The notes beneath the pieces were generated by a model that was not told the DNA's origin, did no database searches, and worked only from the letters and a program-made list of their open reading frames with translations. Positions 60,006 through 64,000 of a stretch of DNA of 64,000 nucleotides are shown in pieces. Location of the stretch: the NCBI GenBank assembly GCA_965601665.1, contig OZ271833.1:1-64000 (forward strand). The letters are read 5' to 3'. Source of the stretch: JANQNX01 sp965601665. GTDB taxonomy: Bacteria > Pseudomonadota > Gammaproteobacteria > Eutrophobiales > Eutrophobiaceae. Position 1 is the stretch's first letter; every line of letters starts with the position of its first letter. Position numbers and translations under genes: made by a program.

Positions 60006-60341
60006 ATGAATAATATAGCCAAAGATATCCCGGCAATCGCGCTAATCCTGTTTATGGCTGCCGGCTGTATGCAAAAAATACATGAGCCGCAACTAACCGC
60101 TGGCAATGACAAGGTGCTGTATATCTATGAAGACGGGCAGATGGTGTTTCGTTCCAGGTTCGTGCATCAAAGTGATGTTTATTTATATGATGATGGCCTT
60201 GGTGGTGAACGAGCTGCAATCAAGGTACGTAGTCCGTTGCATCCGGATTTCTATCGTGACTCAACGGTGATCAGGATGACGAGTCAGGAAGGCAGCAGCA
60301 TCAGGAAAAATGATGCAGTGAAGCAATATCAAATAAATTAA
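60006..60341 (+). CDS. Hypothetical lipoprotein (111 aa)
   Basis: A lipoprotein signal (ALILFMAAGC, Cys19) is followed by a short beta-rich domain (KVLYIYEDGQMVFRSRF). ATG 60006 is used; an in-frame TTG three codons upstream is less likely. It lies 172 bp past ccoH with its own upstream AT-rich region. No family recognised. Confidence 0.68.
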   Translation: MNNIAKDIPAIALILFMAAGCMQKIHEPQLTAGNDKVLYIYEDGQMVFRSRFVHQSDVYLYDDGLGGERAAIKVRSPLHPDFYRDSTVIRMTSQEGSSIRKNDAVKQYQIN

Positions 60342-60489
60342 CACTTTATCGACCGCCCTTTTGAATAGCTGCTTTTTTTCTGGAAGCGGCTGAATGAATC
60401 GTCTATCCTTTAATTGGTATTGCCTGATCAAGACAATAATTATTCGGGCAATATTTACATTACATTAAGAAGTAGGGGAGTTGTTAAGT

Positions 60490-60696
60490 ATGATAAGTGG
60501 CAAAGTGAAATGGTTTAGTGAGTCCAAAGGTTATGGATTCATCGAACCAGAGGGAGGTGGCGAAGACATATTCGTTCATTATTCGTCTATCAAGGTAGAC
60601 GGCTTCAAAACCTTAAACGAGGGCCAGGCTGTTACCTATAACGCAGAGAAAGGTCCGAAGGGTATGCATGCGGTAGAGGTGGAAGTAGCATCCTGA
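60490..60696 (+). CDS. Cold-shock-domain protein (CspA family)
   Basis: 68 aa with RNP1 (KGYGFIEP) and RNP2 (DIFVHYSSI) motifs, an RNA/ssDNA-binding beta barrel. AGGGGAG sits nine bases before ATG 60490, which decides against the TTG at 60481. Confidence 0.95.
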   Translation: MISGKVKWFSESKGYGFIEPEGGGEDIFVHYSSIKVDGFKTLNEGQAVTYNAEKGPKGMHAVEVEVAS

Positions 60697-60713
60697 TACT
60701 AAAATGTTATCCG

Positions 60714-60742
60714 AAAAAAACCCTGCCATGCAGGGTTTTTTT
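60714..60742 (+). terminator. Terminator of the cold-shock gene
   Basis: AAACCCTGC-cat-GCAGGGTTT with seven T. Confidence 0.92.
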
Positions 60743-60744
60743 AT

Positions 60745-60897
60745 GTCCAGGGATGGACTGTATATCGCGAGAGGACAGGAAGTCCGGAGCGATGAATGTA
60801 CATGATTGTAATGGTCGGTAATAGCTCCTGCATTACCGACATTCCCGCCATCCATGGCGGTCATATGCCGGTTTTGCACAACTGCATGGATGCAGTT
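60745..60897. repeat. Block of hairpins with xGGA loops, same family as the tRNA-Arg region
   Basis: GTCCA-ggga-TGGAC (60745-60758); nested ATCGC…GCGAT around GGAC-aggaa-GTCC (60764-60793); CCGCCATCCATGGCGG (about 60846-60860); AACTGCA-tgga-TGCAGTT (60880-60897). The nested element repeats the fold seen at 14903-14930 with compensating changes in the inner stem. No coding sequence. Confidence 0.7.
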
Positions 60898-60987
60898 GGT
60901 AGAACGACACAGGATTCAAAGCCGAGGAACAAAAAACCGGCGAATGTCCATTGCAGCAAGCGATCAATTTCCAGGGATATGGATTGC

Positions 60988-62961
60988 CTAACCTTCCAGC
61001 ATGAACCGTTCAGCATTAATTAATGCCCCGGGTCGGCCCTCAATAACCACGGTGTCACCAGCCTCGAAATGAAAATCCTGATTAACGGGTTCGATACGAT
61101 TCGGCCCACGACGTACCGCAATCAATGTCGCACCCATCGGCTCCAGTTCAAGTTCTGCCGGAGTTTTTCCGATGGCAAAACAGTCTTCCAACAACGTGAC
61201 ATTATGAAAGCGCAGTGCCTGCGTCTCATCTACGCCAAACGCTTCCTCACCTCGAAAAAAGCCCCTGAGTTTCTTGTAATCATCTTTTCTTGCCTGGTCC
61301 ACAAAGGCCATGCAGCGCGATGCAGATATACCCAGGTGCTGTAATAAGTGTATAGCCAGCACCATGCTTGCTTCAAAACTTTCCGGAACCACGTTGGTCG
61401 CGCCCTGGTCATGCAGCTGATCCATATGTCTGTCATCCTTACTCCTGACAATGACAGGTATTGTTTTATTAAGACTGCGCGTGGCAAGAATCACTTTTTC
61501 CGCAATTTGTGGATCATGAAAGGTTATGATTAAGGCGCTGGCCCGTTCAACCTCGGCTTTATCCAGTATTTCACTATGCGTGCTGTCACCATAGAACACC
61601 TGTTCACCGGCTTCCCAGGCCTCTCTGATAATACTGTGATCCAGGTCCAGCGCAATGTAGCTGATATCCAATTCATTGAGAATGTTCGCCAGGTTTTGGC
61701 CTATACGACCAAAGCCGCAAATGATGACGTGGTTGCGAATCGATATACAGGCCTGTTCCAGATCCTTGGGTGGTACGTTGGCGCCCATGGTATAGCGGCC
61801 CCTGAATAGCCATTCGGCCAGCTGACTGTTATAGCGGATTAGCACAGGACTGATGATCATACTTAACAGGGCCGAAGCCATAATGGGTTGCGTTTGTTGT
61901 AAGCTGATCAAACCATTACTGATTGCAAGGATTAATATCGCGAAGCCAAATTCACCGGCTTGTCCAAGTACCAGACCGGTCCGAAAAGCAACCGGTGGTT
62001 GGTAGCCAAACAGGCGGGTTAATATCATGATAACCACGCCTTTACCAACGATTAGGCCCGAAGTCAGTAAACCAATCCAGAACCATTCCCGAATAATGAC
62101 AGTCATGTCCAGCTGCGCCCCGATACTGATAAAAAACAGTCCCATCAATACATCCCGGAATGGCCTTATGTCTGTTTCAATCTGGTGTTTATATTCGGTT
62201 TCACTCAGCATCAGTCCGGCCAGGAAAGCGCCCAGTGCCAACGATAATTCCAGCGCGTGTGTTAACCAGGCCGCGGCCAATACGACAAGTAATGTGGCCA
62301 GTGTAAATATTTCCGATGAGCGCGTACTGGCGACCAGGTGATAAAAAGGTCGTAATAGATGGCGGCCAATTTGAAATAACAGTACAAATGCGAGCAAGCC
62401 CTTGGCCAGTGCCAGCAGGATAGGCATGGTCATGGATTGATCGCTATTAACCGTAAGGATAGGGATGATGACCAACAACGGAACCACGGCAAGGTCCTGG
62501 AATAGCAGAATACCGATGGCAAGCAGGCCATGGCGGCCTTGCATTTCCAGCTGATCAGAGAGTTGTTTGGCAACGATGGCCGTTGATGACAATGCCAGCG
62601 CACCACCCACAACCAGTGCTGCCTGCCATTCAATGCCTGTCATCCAGGCAATCGTTCCGCCCGACATGGAAGAAATGATGACCTGAATGCTACCAAGTCC
62701 AAACACCGTGTTGCGCATGGCAATCAGGCGGGAGATGGCAAACTCCAGCCCAATCATAAACAGCAGGAATACGACGCCTATCTCGGCCAGCAGCTGAATA
62801 CTGTCAAGTTCGGGAATCCAGCCCAGTGCGTTTGGCCCTACCAGAATGCCAACAAACAGGTAGCCGAGTATCGGGGTAAACTTTAATCTTTTCAGTATCC
62901 ATACCATCAATACGGATAGCGAAAGTAAAATCAGGCCTTCATTAAGTGCGCTATGGTCCAT
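60988..62961 (-). CDS. Monovalent cation:proton antiporter-2 (KefB/KefC-type) with TrkA domains
   Basis: 657 aa: about twelve helices (FTPILGYLFVGILVGPNALGW, LFMIGLEF, ALALSSTAIVAKQL, LGAFLAGLMLSETEYKHQIE), then a TrkA-N NAD-binding domain (HVIICGFGRIGQNLANIL) and a C-terminal TrkA-C domain (EPVNQDFHFEAGDTVVIEG). It is a K+/H+ efflux-type antiporter gated by nucleotide. No ancillary KefF/G gene is adjacent. Confidence 0.92.
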   Translation of the reverse strand: MDHSALNEGLILLSLSVLMVWILKRLKFTPILGYLFVGILVGPNALGWIPELDSIQLLAEIGVVFLLFMIGLEFAISRLIAMRNTVFGLGSIQVIISSMSGGTIAWMTGIEWQAALVVGGALALSSTAIVAKQLSDQLEMQGRHGLLAIGILLFQDLAVVPLLVIIPILTVNSDQSMTMPILLALAKGLLAFVLLFQIGRHLLRPFYHLVASTRSSEIFTLATLLVVLAAAWLTHALELSLALGAFLAGLMLSETEYKHQIETDIRPFRDVLMGLFFISIGAQLDMTVIIREWFWIGLLTSGLIVGKGVVIMILTRLFGYQPPVAFRTGLVLGQAGEFGFAILILAISNGLISLQQTQPIMASALLSMIISPVLIRYNSQLAEWLFRGRYTMGANVPPKDLEQACISIRNHVIICGFGRIGQNLANILNELDISYIALDLDHSIIREAWEAGEQVFYGDSTHSEILDKAEVERASALIITFHDPQIAEKVILATRSLNKTIPVIVRSKDDRHMDQLHDQGATNVVPESFEASMVLAIHLLQHLGISASRCMAFVDQARKDDYKKLRGFFRGEEAFGVDETQALRFHNVTLLEDCFAIGKTPAELELEPMGATLIAVRRGPNRIEPVNQDFHFEAGDTVVIEGRPGALINAERFMLEG

Positions 62962-63087
62962 TCATCTCTCTTGGTACGAAACCCGGCAGTGTAAAGTAAT
63001 CGACTTCACGCTTGAATAGTTTAACAATGACGCAATCTGATTAGTAAAGATATGAAACAAATCAACTAAACCGGAGATCGATCTACG

Positions 63088-63276
63088 ATGTCTACTTGGG
63101 AACAGGTGCTGCTGGGTATCGCGGCAGTAGCGATACTCTTTTTCTTCTGGCCGGGCGCAAAAAAAATGCTGGAGCAGAGCCAGCAGGCCGAAAACAAGGA
63201 CTGGCAGGGTGCGCTGGTACCGCTTGGTTTTGTCGTGCTATTCGTTATCGTGTTGATCGCACTCGCCAGAGGCTAG
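63088..63276 (+). CDS. Small two-helix membrane protein (62 aa)
   Basis: Helices at about 5-24 and 43-60 flank a polar loop (KKMLEQSQQAENKDWQG). A CGGAGAT sequence precedes the ATG. Small proteins of this look are widespread in gammaproteobacteria, but I cannot name the family. Confidence 0.72.
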   Translation: MSTWEQVLLGIAAVAILFFFWPGAKKMLEQSQQAENKDWQGALVPLGFVVLFVIVLIALARG

Positions 63277-63418
63277 CTTTTTTCCGGAACCCTTTTCGCC
63301 AAACTCCCTCAAAAATCATTCAAGACCTCGTCTTGCTATATCGTGCGGTGCCGCTGCCAACGGCGACGAGGAATGATACACTGATATTTGCCACGCTGTG
63401 GCTTCCAGAGGATTTACA

Positions 63419-63802
63419 ATGACATATTTCAAAAAATTACCTGCTATTTTCGCCATCGTTTTGGTAACGCTATGCCAGCCAGCAATGGCAGAGGAAGAAG
63501 AGTTGATGACCGCCGGCGAATTACTCAACAACTGCAACGAAGGCTACAGTCCTGGTTCCCCAACACCATTCTGCATGAAATACGTAGGTGACTTTGTGTT
63601 TATGATGATGGCGCTACAACAGGCAGAGCAGAGTCCACCAATATTCTGTATTAATCCGCAGATGCATCCATTGGAAGAAGTGACCGAGAAAGTCCATGGT
63701 TACCTGCGGGCCAAGACATCACGTGCGAGCCAGCCGGCACAGGACCTCGTTATAGAAGCGCTCAACAAGGGCTATCCTTGTTCCCTGAATAATCAGACCT
63801 GA
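63419..63802 (+). CDS. Rap1a/Tai-like periplasmic protein
   Basis: 127 aa from ATG 63419 (AGAGGA upstream): signal peptide (…LCQPAMA), then GELLNNCNEG, FCMKYVGDFVFMM, PIFCINPQMHPLEEVTEKVHGYL and EALNKGYPC. This is the four-Cys pattern of the Rap1a/Tai family. Some members are immunity proteins against type VI amidases, but no effector or T6SS gene is nearby, so a housekeeping periplasmic role is equally likely. Confidence 0.75.
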   Translation: MTYFKKLPAIFAIVLVTLCQPAMAEEEELMTAGELLNNCNEGYSPGSPTPFCMKYVGDFVFMMMALQQAEQSPPIFCINPQMHPLEEVTEKVHGYLRAKTSRASQPAQDLVIEALNKGYPCSLNNQT

Positions 63803-63812
63803 AACTATCCAG

Positions 63813-64000
63813 ATGGCCGCGCCAGCGCAAAAGCAGCAATACAACCATAACAAGCTACACAAGCGACTGCGTCGCAACGTGGGCAAGGCGATTGCAGATT
63901 ACAACATGATCGAGCAGGGTGATCGCGTCATGGTATGTTTATCTGGAGGCGCGGATTCCTACACCATGCTTGATGTCCTGCTAAGCATGCAGAAAACGGC
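63813..64000 (+). CDS. ttcA: tRNA 2-thiocytidine synthetase TtcA, N-terminal part
   Basis: The first 62 residues are visible: KLHKRLRRNVGKAIADYNMIEQGDRVMVCLSGGADSYTMLDVLL. This is the TtcA start with its PP-loop, which thiolates C32 of tRNA. The PP-loop reads SGGADS, whereas SGGKDS is usual. The gene runs off the window. Confidence 0.93.
   Translation, partial: MAAPAQKQQYNHNKLHKRLRRNVGKAIADYNMIEQGDRVMVCLSGGADSYTMLDVLLSMQKT

Noticed and set aside
63419..63802. Type VI secretion immunity locus
   Set aside because: The Rap1a/Tai-like protein has no amidase effector or T6SS gene nearby; the family also has non-immunity members.

Overview
The window looks like chromosome of a free-living, facultatively microaerobic gammaproteobacterium of moderate GC. 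The evidence is an Fnr/Anr regulator with matching FNR boxes, a cbb3 oxidase locus, oxygen-independent HemN, NasS/NasT-controlled nitrate assimilation, an ecotin homologue and a PEP-CTERM-like protein. No species can be named from the sequence alone. Both ends cut genes: an unidentified ORF at the left and ttcA at the right.

Layout. (1) 1-6004: a four-gene export unit made of a TolC-like outer-membrane lipoprotein, a HlyD adaptor, a GAF-TM-HlyD protein and an M50 metalloprotease-HlyD protein. (2) 6018-8572: an ecotin-like protease inhibitor, a Ser/Thr kinase-PilZ fusion and a small coiled-coil protein. (3) 8575-14698: an alpha/beta hydrolase paired with a BciA/DVR-type vinyl reductase, a BLUF blue-light sensor, a CopA-type Cu ATPase, and hemN behind a perfect FNR box. 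(4) 14866-19539: tRNA-Arg(UCG) followed by a tandem array of small cassettes. Each is bounded by displaced copies of the tRNA 3' end, and the first two copies form an identical 210-bp repeat. Cargo includes a PEP-CTERM-like protein, a DUF5343 plus DpnII/MboI-type nuclease pair, a DUF4177 protein and an outer-membrane barrel. No integrase is visible. (5) 19639-26494: an adhesin-E-like protein, a PQQ-type sugar dehydrogenase with its own cytochrome c, a fasciclin protein, a short SelO-like protein, and an aldehyde dehydrogenase behind Fur-like sites.

(6) 26795-47060: nitrogen metabolism. A divergent region (31621-32384) separates a five-gene minus-strand redox operon from the plus-strand nitrate genes. 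The redox operon encodes a NirB-like flavoprotein fused to a ferric-reductase-like membrane domain, an 11-haem cytochrome, a Tll0287-type haem protein, a small cytochrome c and a globin. The plus strand carries porin-nasT-nasS and then nrtA-nrtB-nrtCD-nirB-nirD-nasB-nasA. Three promoters fit sigma-54 spacing (GG-N10-GC). Each is followed by a leader containing the 9-mer CAAAGGCGT and an intrinsic terminator, as expected for NasT (ANTAR) antitermination. This places the uncharacterised redox operon in the nitrate-assimilation regulon.

(7) 47257-60696: an OmpA-like lipoprotein, arsC, fnr, a TauE/SafE-like protein, ccoS-ccoI, an FNR-driven DUF6455-ompW pair, ccoNOQP, a 95-aa membrane protein, ccoG-ccoH, a lipoprotein and a cold-shock protein. 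(8) 60745-64000: a block of hairpins with xGGA loops, of the same kind as those around tRNA-Arg, then a KefB/C-type antiporter, two small proteins and the start of ttcA.

The two parts most likely to be undescribed are the integrase-less tRNA-Arg cassette array with its hairpin-bearing attachment copies, and the sigma-54/NasT-type controlled redox operon. All assignments come from reading motifs and gene order; no database search was run.
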